Source: Leifsonia shinshuensis (GTDB taxonomy: Bacteria; Actinomycetota; Actinomycetes; Actinomycetales; Microbacteriaceae). From it: a stretch of DNA of 64,000 nucleotides. Both the position numbers and the translations under genes were made by a program. Numbering within the stretch: position 1 is the first letter of the stretch; every line of letters begins with the position of its first letter. Of this stretch, positions 48,681-58,056 are shown in pieces. Below the pieces are notes generated by a model that worked only from the letters and a program-made list of their open reading frames with translations, ran no database searches and had not been told where the DNA came from. The stretch lies in contig NZ_JAVDVK010000001.1 of the NCBI RefSeq assembly GCF_031456835.1, positions 1,054,001 through 1,118,000 on the forward strand, in the 5' to 3' direction.

Positions 48681-50650
48681 GCCGTGTCGACCAGCTCGTG
48701 CGAGCGGATGCTCTCGACGATCCGCTCGATCGCCTCGTCCACTGTCACACCGTTGCGCTGCGTGCCGTCACGGAAGCGGAAGCTGACCGTGCCGGCCGAC
48801 GCGTCCTCCTCGCCGACGATCAGCTGGAAGGGGACCTTCGCCTTGGTGTGGGTGCGGATCTTCTTCTGCATGCGGTCGTCCGAGTGGTCGACCTCGGCGC
48901 GAACGCCGCGTGCCTTCAGGCGCGAGATCACGTCGTCGAGGAAGGGCGCGTACTGGTCAGCGACCGGGATGCCCACGACCTGCACCGGGGACAGCCACAC
49001 CGGGAATGCCCCGGCGTAGTGCTCCAGCAGGATCGCGAAGAACCGCTCGATCGACCCGAGCAGCGCACGGTGGATCATCGCCGGCTGCTTGCGCGTGCCG
49101 TCCGCCGCGTTGTACTCCAGCTCGAACAGCTCCGGCTGGTTGAAGTCGAGCTGGACGGTGGAGAGCTGCCAGGTGCGGCCGATGGCGTCGCGCGCCTGCA
49201 CCGAGATCTTCGGACCGTAGAACGCGGCCCCGCCCGGGTCGTCCACGAGTTCGAGGCCGGACTCGATCGCGACCTCGCGGAGGGTCTCGGTCGCCGTCTC
49301 CCAGCTCTCGTCACTCCCGACGTACTTGTCCGGGTCCTTCGTCGAGAGCTCCAGGTAGAAGTCGGTCAGGCCGTAGCCGCGCAGCGTCTCGAGCACGAAC
49401 TCCAGCTGGCGCGCGACCTCGTCCTTGATCTGCTCCTCGGTCACGTAGATGTGCGCGTCGTCCTGAGTGAGGCCGCGGACGCGGGTCAGGCCGGAGAGCG
49501 TTCCCGACTTCTCGTAGCGGTAGACCGTGCCGAACTCGCTGAGCCGCAGGGGCAGCTCGCGGTACGACCGGCCGCGCGCCCGGTAGATCAGGTTGTGCAT
49601 CGGGCAGTTCATCGGCTTGAGGTAGTAGTCCTGCCCCTGCCGCGTGATGTTGCCGTCCGCGTCGCGCTCCTCGTCGAGGTGCATCGGCGGGAACATGCCC
49701 TCCTTGTACCAGTTGAGGTGCTGACTGGTCTCGAAGAGGTGCGCCTTGGTGATGTGCGGCGTGTTCACGAGCTCATAGCCGTTGGCGATGAGCCGGTCGC
49801 GCATGTAGTCCTCGATCTCCTTGCGGATGATCCCGCCCTTGGGGTGGAAGACCGCGAGGCCCGAGCCGATCTCGTCCGGGAAGCTGAACAGGTCCATCTC
49901 GGCGCCGAGCTTGCGGTGGTCGCGCTTGGCGGCCTCCTCCATGCGGGTCTGGTACGCCCGCAGCTCGTCCTTGCTCGCCCAGGCGGTGCCGTAGATGCGC
50001 TGCAGCTGCTTGTTCTTCTCGTTGCCGCGCCAGTACGCGGCGGCGACGCGGGTGAGCGCCCAGCCGTTGCCGATCATCCGGGTGTTCGGGAGGTGCGGGC
50101 CGCGGCAGAGGTCCTTCCAGACCGTCTCGCCCGACCTGGGGTCGACGTTGTCGTAGATCGTCAGCTCGCCCGAGCCGACCTCCACGCTCTCGCTCTCGTC
50201 GAAGGCGGCCGTGTCGCCGTGCTGCGTCCCGCCCTTCAGGCCGATGAGCTCCAGCTTGTAGGGCTCGCCGGCGAGCTCGGCGCGCGCCTCGTCGTCGGTC
50301 ACGACACGGCGCACGAAGCGCTGGCCCGCTCGGACGATGCGCGACATCTCCTTCTCGAGCGCCTTCAGGTCCTCCGGGGTGAACGCCTCGGCGACGTCGA
50401 AGTCGTAGTAGAAGCCGTCCGTGATGGGCGGTCCGATACCGAGCTTGGCCTCAGGATTGACCGCTTGCACCGCCTGCGCGAGGACGTGCGCGGTGGAGTG
50501 GCGCAGGATGCTGAGCCCGTCCGGCGAGTCGATCGTGACCGGCTCCACGGTGTCCGTAGTCGTGACGGTCGTCGCGAGGTCTTTCAGCTCGCCGTTGACG
50601 CGCATCGCGACAACGGAACGGTCGGTGAAGAGCTCGAAGCCGTCGGCCAC
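48668..50650 (-). CDS. thrS: Threonyl-tRNA synthetase
   Basis: 660 aa. Short TGS-like start, editing domain, class II catalytic core with zinc ligands in [25 protein letters not shown] and motif 2 [29 protein letters not shown], and the anticodon-binding C-terminal domain. GTG at 50650 with AAGGAG upstream and a TAGAGT -10. No T-box-like leader fits in the short upstream region. Confidence 0.97.
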   Translation of the reverse strand: MADGFELFTDRSVVAMRVNGELKDLATTVTTTDTVEPVTIDSPDGLSILRHSTAHVLAQAVQAVNPEAKLGIGPPITDGFYYDFDVAEAFTPEDLKALEKEMSRIVRAGQRFVRRVVTDDEARAELAGEPYKLELIGLKGGTQHGDTAAFDESESVEVGSGELTIYDNVDPRSGETVWKDLCRGPHLPNTRMIGNGWALTRVAAAYWRGNEKNKQLQRIYGTAWASKDELRAYQTRMEEAAKRDHRKLGAEMDLFSFPDEIGSGLAVFHPKGGIIRKEIEDYMRDRLIANGYELVNTPHITKAHLFETSQHLNWYKEGMFPPMHLDEERDADGNITRQGQDYYLKPMNCPMHNLIYRARGRSYRELPLRLSEFGTVYRYEKSGTLSGLTRVRGLTQDDAHIYVTEEQIKDEVARQLEFVLETLRGYGLTDFYLELSTKDPDKYVGSDESWETATETLREVAIESGLELVDDPGGAAFYGPKISVQARDAIGRTWQLSTVQLDFNQPELFELEYNAADGTRKQPAMIHRALLGSIERFFAILLEHYAGAFPVWLSPVQVVGIPVADQYAPFLDDVISRLKARGVRAEVDHSDDRMQKKIRTHTKAKVPFQLIVGEEDASAGTVSFRFRDGTQRNGVTVDEAIERIVESIRSHELVDTAWPA

Positions 50651-50690
50651 CTGTCCACTCCTTGATCGGGGTCGTATTCAGAACCCTCCA

Positions 50691-50696
50691 ACTCTA
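50691..50696 (-). promoter_or_regulatory. Candidate -10 for thrS
   Basis: TAGAGT on the minus strand fits TANNNT; the leader would be about 34 bases. Confidence 0.45.
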
Positions 50697-50789
50697 GCCG
50701 GGTGCGGGCGGGGCCGTCCGCGCCCTCGTCCGCAACGACATGGCACTTGTAGCCCATACGGGTGCATGCGCTCGCATCGACCCTCGTCG

Positions 50790-50795
50790 TACACT
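50790..50795 (+). promoter_or_regulatory. Candidate -10 for the GH25 gene
   Basis: TACACT fits TANNNT; the leader would be about 80 bases. No clear -35. Confidence 0.4.
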
Positions 50796-50882
50796 GGACC
50801 GGCCTGCCCTGCCCCACAGCCTCCGGACGGACCCGACCGACTGGACACCACACCTCCGAGAAGAAGAGCGGATGTCCACCCC

Positions 50883-53135
50883 ATGAGAATCGGTATCCTC
50901 GCGACCGGAGCGCTGCTCCTGTCCCTCATCGGCGCCTCGCCCGCAGTGGCGGCGCCCGAGCCGGTGCAGACGCCGGCCGCGACGAGCACGTCCTCCCCGG
51001 CGGCGACCTCCGACGACGCGGGGACGCCCGCCGGCACGGCGACGCCCGCTCCCACGGCGAGCCCGGCTCCGACGGAGACGCCCGCTCCCACGGCGCCCGC
51101 ACCCTCCGCCTCCACGCCGGCCGCCGATCCGTCCCTGGCCGTGCAGGACGCCGCGGGCGACCACGCGATGGGTTCGACGATCGAGGCGGTCGAAGGCCCC
51201 GCGGCCGGCGCCCGCACCGTCGCGCCGAAGGCGTCGCTCGGCGTCGGCGGCATCCTCGGCATGGACGTCAGCGGCTGGCAGCCCACTGTCGACTGGAACG
51301 CCATGTGGGCGAACGGCGCCCGCTTCGTCTACATCAAGTCGACGGAGAGCACCGACTACGTCAGCTCGCACTTCCCGTCGCAGTGGGCCGGTGCGACGAG
51401 CGTCGGAATGATCCGCGGCGCGTACCACTTCGCGACGCCGAACACGACGGACGGCGCCACGCAGGCCCGCTACTTCGTCGCCCACGGCGGCAACTGGGCC
51501 CCGGACGGGCGCACGCTTCCTCCGCTGCTCGACATCGAGTACGCCACCGACGGCAGTGGCACGTGCTGGGGTCTGTCGACGACGGCGATGTCGGTGTGGA
51601 TCGCGGACTTCGTGCACACGATGAAGGCCCTGACCGGGATCGAGCCGGCCATCTACTCCACCGCCAACTGGTGGAACCAGTGCACCGGCTCCAACAACAC
51701 CTTCGGCGCCTACCCGCTCTTCGTCGCCCGCTACGGCACCTCGACGCCGGGCGCCCTCCCCGCGAGCTGGCTGAACTGGACCATGTGGCAGTACGCCAGC
51801 TCCGGCGTCTTCGCCGGTGACCAGGACATCTACAACGGCACGTACGCCCAGCTGCAGGCGTTCGCGTACGGCGCGCAGAGCCACCCGCCGATCGGCTCCC
51901 TCGACACGGCGACGGTCAGCGCGAACGGACCGTTCACGATCACCGGCTGGACGATCGACCTGACCAACCTGGCGGCGTCGACCCAGGCCCGCATCACCTG
52001 GAACACCCCGGGCGGGATCAGCACCACGACCGTCACGGCCGGGGCCAGTCGGCCGGATGTCGGCAACGTCTACCCGTCCGCGGGCGCGGCGCACGGCTTC
52101 ACCGCCCAGGCGCCCTGGACCGGGTACGGCCAGTACGGCGCCTGCGTGACCGCCGTCGCCCTGCCCGGCGACCGTGCCGGTGACGGCAACCTCGGCTGCA
52201 AGACCGCGTTCGTCTCCCCCGCCTCGGCGTCGGCTCCGGCATCCACCCGCCTGGCCGGTTCCGACCGGTTCTCGACCGGCGTCCAGGTGTCGCAGAAGGC
52301 CTTCCCGACGCCCGGCGTCCCGGTCGTCTACATCGCCTCCGGCCTCGACTTCCCCGACGCGCTCTCTGCTGCTCCCGCGGCCGGTGCGCAGCACGGTCCG
52401 GTCCTCCTGACCATGCCGGGTGCGATTCCGGACACGGTGCTCGCCGAGGTGCAGCGTCTCAAGCCCGCCAAGATCGTGGTGGTCGGCGGGACCGCCGCGA
52501 TCGCGGACTCGGCCGTCAACCAGCTGAAGGCGGTCGCCCCGGTGACCCGCATCGGCGGGGTCGACCGGTACGACACCTCGCGCCTGGTGGCGGCCTACGC
52601 GTTCCCCAACGCGACCTCCGCCTACGTCGCCGCGGCGAACAGCTTCGCGGACGCCCTTTCCGCGGCTCCGGTGGCCGCTAAGAAGAACAGCCCCCTGCTG
52701 CTCGTCAACGGCGGCACCATCGACGCGCCGACCCAGGCCTACCTGGCCGGCAAGTCCATCCACAGCCTGACGCTGATCGGCGGCACCGCGGTGGTCGGGG
52801 ACGTCTGGATCACGCAGCCGCAGAGTTCCGGCTCGAGTGTGACCCGCATCGGCGGGTCCGACCGCTTCGGCACCAGCTCGCTGCTCGCGGCGTCCGCGTT
52901 CTCGTCCAACAGCGCACCGACCGTGTACGTCGCCTCGGGCATCTCCTGGCAGGATTCGCTGGTCGCCGCGGCCGCGGCGGGTTCCGCCTCCCGCCCGCTG
53001 CTGCTGGCCCGTCCGGGATGCGTGCCGCGCCTGATCGGCGACCAGATGGTCCGCCTGGGCACGACCGCGATGAACATCACGGGCGGCACCGCGGTGCTCA
53101 CCTCCGACGTGGACAGCCTGCAGGTCTGCTACTGA
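50883..53135 (+). CDS. Secreted GH25 lysozyme-like enzyme with cell-wall-binding type 2 repeats
   Basis: 750 aa. Signal peptide of about 24 residues (ATGALLLSLIGASPAVAA), a Pro/Thr/Ala-rich linker to about residue 95, and a GH25 domain at about 122-325 with GMDVSGWQPTVDW and the catalytic acidic pair in PPLLDIEYATD; GAYHFATPN and TMWQYASSG are further GH25 marks. A beta-sandwich-like module (about 335-445, ITGWTIDLTN ... LGCKTAFV) is next, then three cell-wall-binding 2 (CWB2) units beginning TRLAGSDRFSTG, TRIGGVDRYDTS and TRIGGSDRFGTS. It likely cuts peptidoglycan while bound to the wall. It is monocistronic, with a strong terminator. Confidence 0.93.
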   Translation: MRIGILATGALLLSLIGASPAVAAPEPVQTPAATSTSSPAATSDDAGTPAGTATPAPTASPAPTETPAPTAPAPSASTPAADPSLAVQDAAGDHAMGSTIEAVEGPAAGARTVAPKASLGVGGILGMDVSGWQPTVDWNAMWANGARFVYIKSTESTDYVSSHFPSQWAGATSVGMIRGAYHFATPNTTDGATQARYFVAHGGNWAPDGRTLPPLLDIEYATDGSGTCWGLSTTAMSVWIADFVHTMKALTGIEPAIYSTANWWNQCTGSNNTFGAYPLFVARYGTSTPGALPASWLNWTMWQYASSGVFAGDQDIYNGTYAQLQAFAYGAQSHPPIGSLDTATVSANGPFTITGWTIDLTNLAASTQARITWNTPGGISTTTVTAGASRPDVGNVYPSAGAAHGFTAQAPWTGYGQYGACVTAVALPGDRAGDGNLGCKTAFVSPASASAPASTRLAGSDRFSTGVQVSQKAFPTPGVPVVYIASGLDFPDALSAAPAAGAQHGPVLLTMPGAIPDTVLAEVQRLKPAKIVVVGGTAAIADSAVNQLKAVAPVTRIGGVDRYDTSRLVAAYAFPNATSAYVAAANSFADALSAAPVAAKKNSPLLLVNGGTIDAPTQAYLAGKSIHSLTLIGGTAVVGDVWITQPQSSGSSVTRIGGSDRFGTSSLLAASAFSSNSAPTVYVASGISWQDSLVAAAAAGSASRPLLLARPGCVPRLIGDQMVRLGTTAMNITGGTAVLTSDVDSLQVCY

Positions 53136-53159
53136 TCTCGCTCTCCGTGCGCTGACGAC

Positions 53160-53187
53160 GCGGCACCCGGCCTTCGCCGGGTGCCGC
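53160..53187 (+). terminator. Strong intrinsic terminator after the GH25 gene
   Basis: Perfect 12-bp stem (53160-53171 with 53176-53187) with a CTTC tetraloop, 25 bp after the stop codon; ACGAC/GTCGT may extend the stem. Only a short T-containing tail follows. Confidence 0.88.
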
Positions 53188-53291
53188 ATCGTCGTTCCGG
53201 AGCGCGCCCGTCGTGCCCGGACGCCGGTCGTGCACCACACTGAGGGCATGCGAACACGTCGCCCAACGGGCGCCCGTCCCGGGCCGGCGGC

Positions 53292-54440
53292 ATGAGCCCG
53301 TCCGCTCTGGCGCTCGTCGTCGCCGTCGGCCTTCTGGGGCCGCTGCTGTCGGCGCGCAGCATCTGGCGCGTGCCGGTGGTCGTCGGCGAGATCGTGGGCG
53401 GCATCCTGATCGGCCAGACCGGCTTCCGGCTGATCGATCCGCAGGCGGACGGCCTGCGGCTGCTCGCCGACATCGGTTTCGGGCTCACGATGGTGGTGGT
53501 CGGCTCGCAGATCCCGGTGCGCGACCACCGGTTCCACACCCGTACGGGACTGCTGGGTCTCGCCGGTGCGGCGATCGCCGGTGTCGTCGCCGCGGCGCTC
53601 GGGACCGGCCTTGCCACGCTGTTCGGCACCGGCCACGCCCTGGTCTACGGGATCGTGCTCGCCTCGTCGTCGGCGGCGATCGTCCTGCCCATGCTGACGT
53701 CGCTCGGCTACGACCTCGGGATGCTGGGCCAGCTCGTCACGCAGATCGCCGTCGCCGACATCGTCTGCGTCGTCGCCCTCCCGTTCGCCGTCGCGCCGTG
53801 GCGGGCGGGAAGCGCCGCGGTCGGCGCGCTGATCATCGCGGCGGTCTCGGTCGGCCTCGTGCTCGTCCTGCGCCGCGTCGGCCGGAGCGGACTCCGGCGC
53901 AGAGCCCACGCCTACTCGGAGCGCCGCCGGTTCGCGCTCGAACTGCGCCTCAGCCTGCTGGTGCTGTTCACGTTCGCCGCGATCGCACAGTTCGCCCAGC
54001 TGTCGATCATGCTGGCCGGCTTCGCCCTCGGACTGGTGCTCTCGGCGGTCGGCGAACCGCACCGGCTGGCGCGCCAGCTGTTCGGGATGACCGAGGGCTT
54101 CTTCGGCCCGCTGTTCTTCGTCTGGCTCGGCGCCTCGATCGACCTGCGCGAGCTCGTCGCGCATCCATCGATGATCATGCTCGGCCTCGCACTGGGGGTC
54201 TCGGCGCTGATCGCCCATGCCGCCTCCCGGATCGCCGGCCTTCCGTGGTCGCAGGCGATCGTGTCGGGCGGCCAGCTCGGGGTCCCGGTCGCGGCGGTGG
54301 CGCTCGGGCTGCAGGTGGGCGGGCTGCGGCCGGGCGAGGGATCGGCGATCCTGCTGGGCGCGCTGCTCACCGTGGCGGCCGCGGCACTGCTCGTCGGCCG
54401 GATACCGGGGCGATCGGAGAGGCGATTCGAACTCCAGTAG
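53292..54440 (+). CDS. CPA2-type cation/proton antiporter
   Basis: 382 aa with about 11 membrane helices. VVVGEIVGGILIGQTGF, GIVLASSSAAIVLPML and GFFGPLFFVWLGASIDL are typical of the Na+/H+ exchanger (CPA2/KefB) fold; the acidic helix reads TQIAVADIVCVV. There is no C-terminal TrkA-N/RCK domain, so regulation by NAD(H) is not expected. The ion is not identifiable from sequence. Weak ribosome binding site before ATG 53292. Single gene, downstream of the GH25 terminator. Confidence 0.88.
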   Translation: MSPSALALVVAVGLLGPLLSARSIWRVPVVVGEIVGGILIGQTGFRLIDPQADGLRLLADIGFGLTMVVVGSQIPVRDHRFHTRTGLLGLAGAAIAGVVAAALGTGLATLFGTGHALVYGIVLASSSAAIVLPMLTSLGYDLGMLGQLVTQIAVADIVCVVALPFAVAPWRAGSAAVGALIIAAVSVGLVLVLRRVGRSGLRRRAHAYSERRRFALELRLSLLVLFTFAAIAQFAQLSIMLAGFALGLVLSAVGEPHRLARQLFGMTEGFFGPLFFVWLGASIDLRELVAHPSMIMLGLALGVSALIAHAASRIAGLPWSQAIVSGGQLGVPVAAVALGLQVGGLRPGEGSAILLGALLTVAAAALLVGRIPGRSERRFELQ

Positions 54441-54504
54441 CGCTGACGCAGGCGCGGCGGGGAGCTGACTTTCGGCGGTGCCGCGCCCGCGCTTGACTCA
54501 GTGC

Positions 54505-54810
54505 ATGAAAGCCAATCAGTCGAGCATGTCCTGGATGCGGGACCACGACGTCTCCGCCAAGAGCGGCACGATGGTCGCCGCCGTCGTCGCCTGGAGTCTC
54601 GCGTGGAAGGGCGTCTCGCTGTGGCGCGCCGCCCGCAACGGCAGCAAACCGTGGTTCGTCGCGCTGCTGCTCAGCAACACGCTCGGCGTCCTCGACGCGA
54701 TCTACCTCTTCCTCGTCGACCGCCCGCGCCGCGTCCGGGCACGGGACGAGGAGTGGATCCTCGCCACCACAGGCGAGCCGGAGCAGCGGACCCATCCACC
54801 GGAGGACTGA
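54505..54810 (+). CDS. Small two-helix membrane protein, DUF5652-like
   Basis: 101 aa from ATG at 54505; an upstream in-frame GTG at 54478 is an alternative and neither has a strong ribosome binding site. Two hydrophobic segments (GTMVAAVVAWSLAWKGVSLW and WFVALLLSNTLGVLDAIYLFLV) joined by RAARNGSKP. The WKG/RAARN and NTLGxLDxIYLF pattern matches small DUF5652 proteins. Function unknown. Confidence 0.78.
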   Translation: MKANQSSMSWMRDHDVSAKSGTMVAAVVAWSLAWKGVSLWRAARNGSKPWFVALLLSNTLGVLDAIYLFLVDRPRRVRARDEEWILATTGEPEQRTHPPED

Positions 54811-54849
54811 GGTCGCGGGACCGAGGCCGGACGACGGAGACCGCCGGCG

Positions 54850-55713
54850 CTACCCGGCCCGGACCACGACCACCGGCGTCCGGAGGTTGACGAGCACGTC
54901 GTGCGCGACCGAGCCGAGGACGGCCCGCTCGACCCCCTGCCAGTCGTTGGAGCCGAGCACCAGCATCCTGGATCCGTCCGCCTCCGCGACCAGCCCGCGG
55001 GCCGGCGAAGTCTCGAGCACCTCGGTGAACACGGTGACGGCCGGATGCCCGGCGAGGACGGTGTCGGCGGCGTCCTCGACCACCTGCTCCCGCGGGTCGT
55101 CCTCCGTCTCGTCCACCACCCGTTCGTCGAGGAGCGGGTGGTAGAGGAATCCGGCACACGCGATGGTGAGCGGCTCCCCGAGGGCTTCCGCCTCCACCGC
55201 GGCGAACTCGACCGCGGGATCCTCCGTGAGCTCGCCATCCACACCGACGACGACGCCCCGTCCCTCGGCGCCCCAGCCGTGCGGGACGGCGGCGACGCTG
55301 CACCGGGCCGCGGCCGCGACGCGGGCGGCCGAGCTGCTGGCGAACGCGTGACGTCGCTCGGCTTCCGGCGGCGTGCCGATCACCAGCATGGCGGCGTCGG
55401 CGGAGGCCGCGGCGAGTTCCGCTGCGAGGTGCCCGTAGCGCGACTCGGTGCCGATCTCGAGCGGCATTGCGGCGGCGGCTCCGGCGAGCGCCGCGGCTCC
55501 GGCGAGCGCGTAGTCCTTCTCCGCCGCCAGCAGCTCGCCGGACATCCGGAGGAGCGACGGGCCGGGCTCTCCGCCGCGGTCGCCCCACGACGGCTCGACG
55601 ACGTGGATGAGGTGCAGGCGGCTTCCTGTGCGCTCGGCCCGCGCCGCCGCCCAGTCCAGTGCCGCCCGGTGTGCCGGCTCGCCGTCCACGGCGACCACGA
55701 TCGTCTCTGCCAT
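54850..55713 (-). CDS. Tandem-domain universal stress protein
   Basis: 287 aa, ATG at 55713 with GGGAGG. Two UspA-like domains: the first begins TIVVAVDGEPAHRAALDWA, the second GVVVGVDGELTEDPAVEFAAVEAEALGEPL. The ATP-binding G-x2-G-x9-G(S/T) glycine pattern is only loosely kept (LGSNDWQGVERAVLGSVAHDVLVN in domain 2). Universal stress proteins of this kind aid survival in actinobacteria. Single gene, converging with the DUF5652-like gene. Confidence 0.9.
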   Translation of the reverse strand: MAETIVVAVDGEPAHRAALDWAAARAERTGSRLHLIHVVEPSWGDRGGEPGPSLLRMSGELLAAEKDYALAGAAALAGAAAAMPLEIGTESRYGHLAAELAAASADAAMLVIGTPPEAERRHAFASSSAARVAAAARCSVAAVPHGWGAEGRGVVVGVDGELTEDPAVEFAAVEAEALGEPLTIACAGFLYHPLLDERVVDETEDDPREQVVEDAADTVLAGHPAVTVFTEVLETSPARGLVAEADGSRMLVLGSNDWQGVERAVLGSVAHDVLVNLRTPVVVVRAG

Positions 55714-55798
55714 CCGTCCTCCCGTCGTCTTCCCGGTCATCCTCCTCGCCCGGGGGCGCCGCCCGGAAGTGCCTCGCGGTGTCTCAGACGCGGGCGGG

Positions 55799-55804
55799 TA
55801 CCGT
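55799..55804 (+). promoter_or_regulatory. -10 for a leaderless transcript
   Basis: TACCGT with a 7-base spacer to the GTG at 55812; transcription would begin at the start codon itself. Confidence 0.6.
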
Positions 55805-55811
55805 GTCTTGC

Positions 55812-56330
55812 GTGTCCGGCACTCGCAGACGCTCCCTGCTCGATCGCACCTTCGTCGTCGCACTGGTGCTGAAGGGGGTGGATGGCGTGGTCGAGCTGGT
55901 CGCGGGGGTCGCGCTCCTGCTCGTCTCCCCCGCCCAGATCGAAGCGGTCACGCGCGCCCTCGCGCGGCCGGAGCTGCACGAGCATCCTCACGACCCGATC
56001 GCGAACTCCCTGGTCGGCTACGCCTCCGGCCTCAGCGTGTCGACGACCCTGTTCGGTGCCGTCTACCTGTTGGTGCACGGGGTGGTGAAGGTGGTCCTGG
56101 TCGTGGCCGTGCTGCGCGACAAGCTGTGGGCCTATCCGTGGCTGATCGGCGTCCTGGTCGCCTTCATCGGCTGGCAGGGCTACGAACTGGTGGTGCACTT
56201 CTCCTGGGGTCTCGTCGCGCTCACCGCGTTCGACATCCTGATCGTGGCGCTAACCGTGCGTGAGTACCGGATGCGGCGGCAGGACCGGGCGCGGGTGGCC
56301 GAGACCGGGGCGCAGGGCGCCGTCGGGTAG
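55812..56330 (+). CDS. DUF2127 family membrane protein
   Basis: 172 aa, about four membrane helices. RSLLDRTFVVALVLKGVDGVVELVAGVALLL is the DUF2127 opening; VYLLVHGVVKVVLVVAVLRDKLWAYPWLIGVLVAFIGWQGYEL follows. Start chosen at GTG 55812 because a -10 lies seven bases upstream and no ribosome binding site exists (leaderless). Function unknown. Confidence 0.85.
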   Translation: MSGTRRRSLLDRTFVVALVLKGVDGVVELVAGVALLLVSPAQIEAVTRALARPELHEHPHDPIANSLVGYASGLSVSTTLFGAVYLLVHGVVKVVLVVAVLRDKLWAYPWLIGVLVAFIGWQGYELVVHFSWGLVALTAFDILIVALTVREYRMRRQDRARVAETGAQGAVG

Positions 56331-56349
56331 CGCGTCGCTGCGTGGGGTC

Positions 56350-56355
56350 TAGTGT
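56350..56355 (+). promoter_or_regulatory. Candidate -10 for the peptidase E-like gene
   Basis: TAGTGT, about 35 bases before the start codon; this transcript has a leader with a GGGGGAGG ribosome site. Confidence 0.4.
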
Positions 56356-56390
56356 GATCCTCGGTTCCACAGACTCGGGGGAGGTCGAGG

Positions 56391-57059
56391 ATGAAGCTGC
56401 TGCTCACGTCGGGCGGGGTCACGAACGACAGCATCCGCGAGGCGCTGATCGGGATGCTCGGCAAACCGATCGCCGACAGCGACGCTCTGTTCATCCCCAC
56501 CGCGCAGTGGGGCCAGCCGGCGTGCAGCCCGCAGACCGTCTGGCGGTCGACCGCGGCGAGGGACGACGACGACCGCCTGGTCGGCCTGGGCTGGAAGTCG
56601 GTCGGCGTGCTGGAGCTGACCGCGCTGCCCAGTCTCGCCGAGGAGCGCTGGAAGCCGTGGGTGCGCGCGGCGGACGTCCTGCTGGTGGACGGCGGCGAGG
56701 CGAGATACCTCTGGACCTGGATGCGGCAGTCCGGCCTGGCGGCGATGCTGCCCGAACTCGCCGACACCGTCTGGGTGGGCGTGAGCGCCGGCAGCATGGT
56801 GATGACTCCGCGCGTCGGCACGGAGTTCCTCGACTGGCAGCCGGACGGCCCCGACGACACTCTCGGCCTCGTCGACTTCTCGATCTTTCCGCACCTCGAC
56901 TACCCCGGCTGGTCACAGAACACGCTCGAGGCCGCCCGGCGCTGGGCCGAACGCATCCCCGGGCGCGCGTACGCCATCGACGATCAGACCGCGATCGCGG
57001 TGGTGGACGGGCGGGTGGAGGTGATCAGCGAGGGGCACTGGGAGCAGTTCGACCGGTGA
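56391..57059 (+). CDS. Peptidase E-like protein (S51 family)
   Basis: 222 aa class I glutamine-amidotransferase-like fold. The nucleophile Ser sits in WVGVSAGSMVM and a His in FSIFPHLDYPGW; LLVDGGEARYLWTWMR matches the family's GG(N/E)T region. S51 enzymes cleave Asp-X dipeptides; cyanophycinase is related. ATG with a strong ribosome binding site. Confidence 0.88.
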   Translation: MKLLLTSGGVTNDSIREALIGMLGKPIADSDALFIPTAQWGQPACSPQTVWRSTAARDDDDRLVGLGWKSVGVLELTALPSLAEERWKPWVRAADVLLVDGGEARYLWTWMRQSGLAAMLPELADTVWVGVSAGSMVMTPRVGTEFLDWQPDGPDDTLGLVDFSIFPHLDYPGWSQNTLEAARRWAERIPGRAYAIDDQTAIAVVDGRVEVISEGHWEQFDR

Positions 57060-57084
57060 GCGAAGCGTCCCGCACCGCGCTTGC

Positions 57085-57090
57085 TACGCT
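57085..57090 (+). promoter_or_regulatory. Candidate -10 for the DUF1444-like gene
   Basis: TACGCT, 21 bases before the GTG start, leaving space for GAGGAGG. Confidence 0.4.
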
Positions 57091-57111
57091 GACGACGACT
57101 GAGGAGGACGA

Positions 57112-58011
57112 GTGGGACTGTTTCGACGTCGCAAGGATGAGCCGCAGCCCGAGGACCGCATCGAATGGGTTACGTCCGTCGCCAGGCGCATCCTCGCCGA
57201 GCAGGGCGTCGAAACGACCATCGAGCATGGCGCTGAACCGGAGGACGTCCGGCTGATCGCCGTCGACGGCCAGGTGTACCCGCTCTTCAACGCGTTCGCG
57301 AAGACCCACGGTGCGACCGCCGAGCAGGCGACGAAGGCCATCGCCGAGCACATCGAGAACCTGCTCGTCGCGCAGGGCGAACCCTCCCCTGCGGAGCTGT
57401 CGGCCGATGAGCTCCGGCGGCAGGTGCGTACGCGCATCCTTCCGGGCGGCGAGGGGCGGCCGAACGAGCCGACCTTCCGGTACGCCCGGCCGTTCACCGA
57501 TGAGCTGATCGTGGCCCTCTGCGTCGACTTCCCCACGACCATTCACTTCATCAACGACTCCCACATCGACGATCTGGCGTTGAGCCTGGACGAGCTGTAC
57601 GCGTACGGCCAGCTCAACACCGACCAGGAACCCGTGGGCGAGCACTTCGAGCCCGCGCCGGGCATCCACGTCATCGTCGGCGATTCGCTGTTCACCGCGT
57701 CGAAGGCGGCGAACCTCCCGGCCGTGCTCGGCGCCGCGCCGTTGGGGACTCTCTTCACCCTGCCGCACCGCCACATCCTCATCGCCGCGCCGATCACCGG
57801 ACCTGAGACGCTGGCCGCGGTGGAGCACCTGGTGAACCTGACCCAGCAGGTGCTCAGCGGTGGGCCGCCGCCCGGAGGCGTCATCTCCGCCGACGTACTG
57901 TTCTCGCGCAACCGACAGGTGAGCCGCGTGTCGTCGATGGACGAGCATGGTGAAGTCTCCATCGTGGTGGACGATCGCCTGCAGGAAGCTCTCGAGGAAG
58001 CGATCGGCTGA
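57112..58011 (+). CDS. DUF1444-like cytoplasmic protein
   Basis: 299 aa, GTG start with GAGGAGG. No signal or membrane helix. DRIEWVTSVARRILAEQG, then LRRQVRTRILPGGEGRPNEPTFRYARPFTDELIVALCVDFPTTIHFINDSHID and HRHILIAAPITGPETLAAV...GGVISADVLFSRNRQVSRVS follow the layout of the DUF1444 (YtpQ) family as I recall it. Role unknown. Confidence 0.75.
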   Translation: MGLFRRRKDEPQPEDRIEWVTSVARRILAEQGVETTIEHGAEPEDVRLIAVDGQVYPLFNAFAKTHGATAEQATKAIAEHIENLLVAQGEPSPAELSADELRRQVRTRILPGGEGRPNEPTFRYARPFTDELIVALCVDFPTTIHFINDSHIDDLALSLDELYAYGQLNTDQEPVGEHFEPAPGIHVIVGDSLFTASKAANLPAVLGAAPLGTLFTLPHRHILIAAPITGPETLAAVEHLVNLTQQVLSGGPPPGGVISADVLFSRNRQVSRVSSMDEHGEVSIVVDDRLQEALEEAIG

Positions 58012-58044
58012 CGAGGCGCCCTGGTTCGCCACCGAGCCTGCTCC

Positions 58045-58050
58045 TACACT
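58045..58050 (+). promoter_or_regulatory. -10 for a leaderless transcript
   Basis: TACACT with a 6-base spacer to the ATG at 58057. Confidence 0.6.
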
Positions 58051-58056
58051 CGGCTC

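Noticed and set aside
50694..54218. Minus-strand frame of 1174 codons across the GH25 and antiporter genes
   Set aside because: Both plus-strand genes have clear domains, signal sequences and a terminator between them. The antisense product is low-complexity Arg/Gly/Ala.
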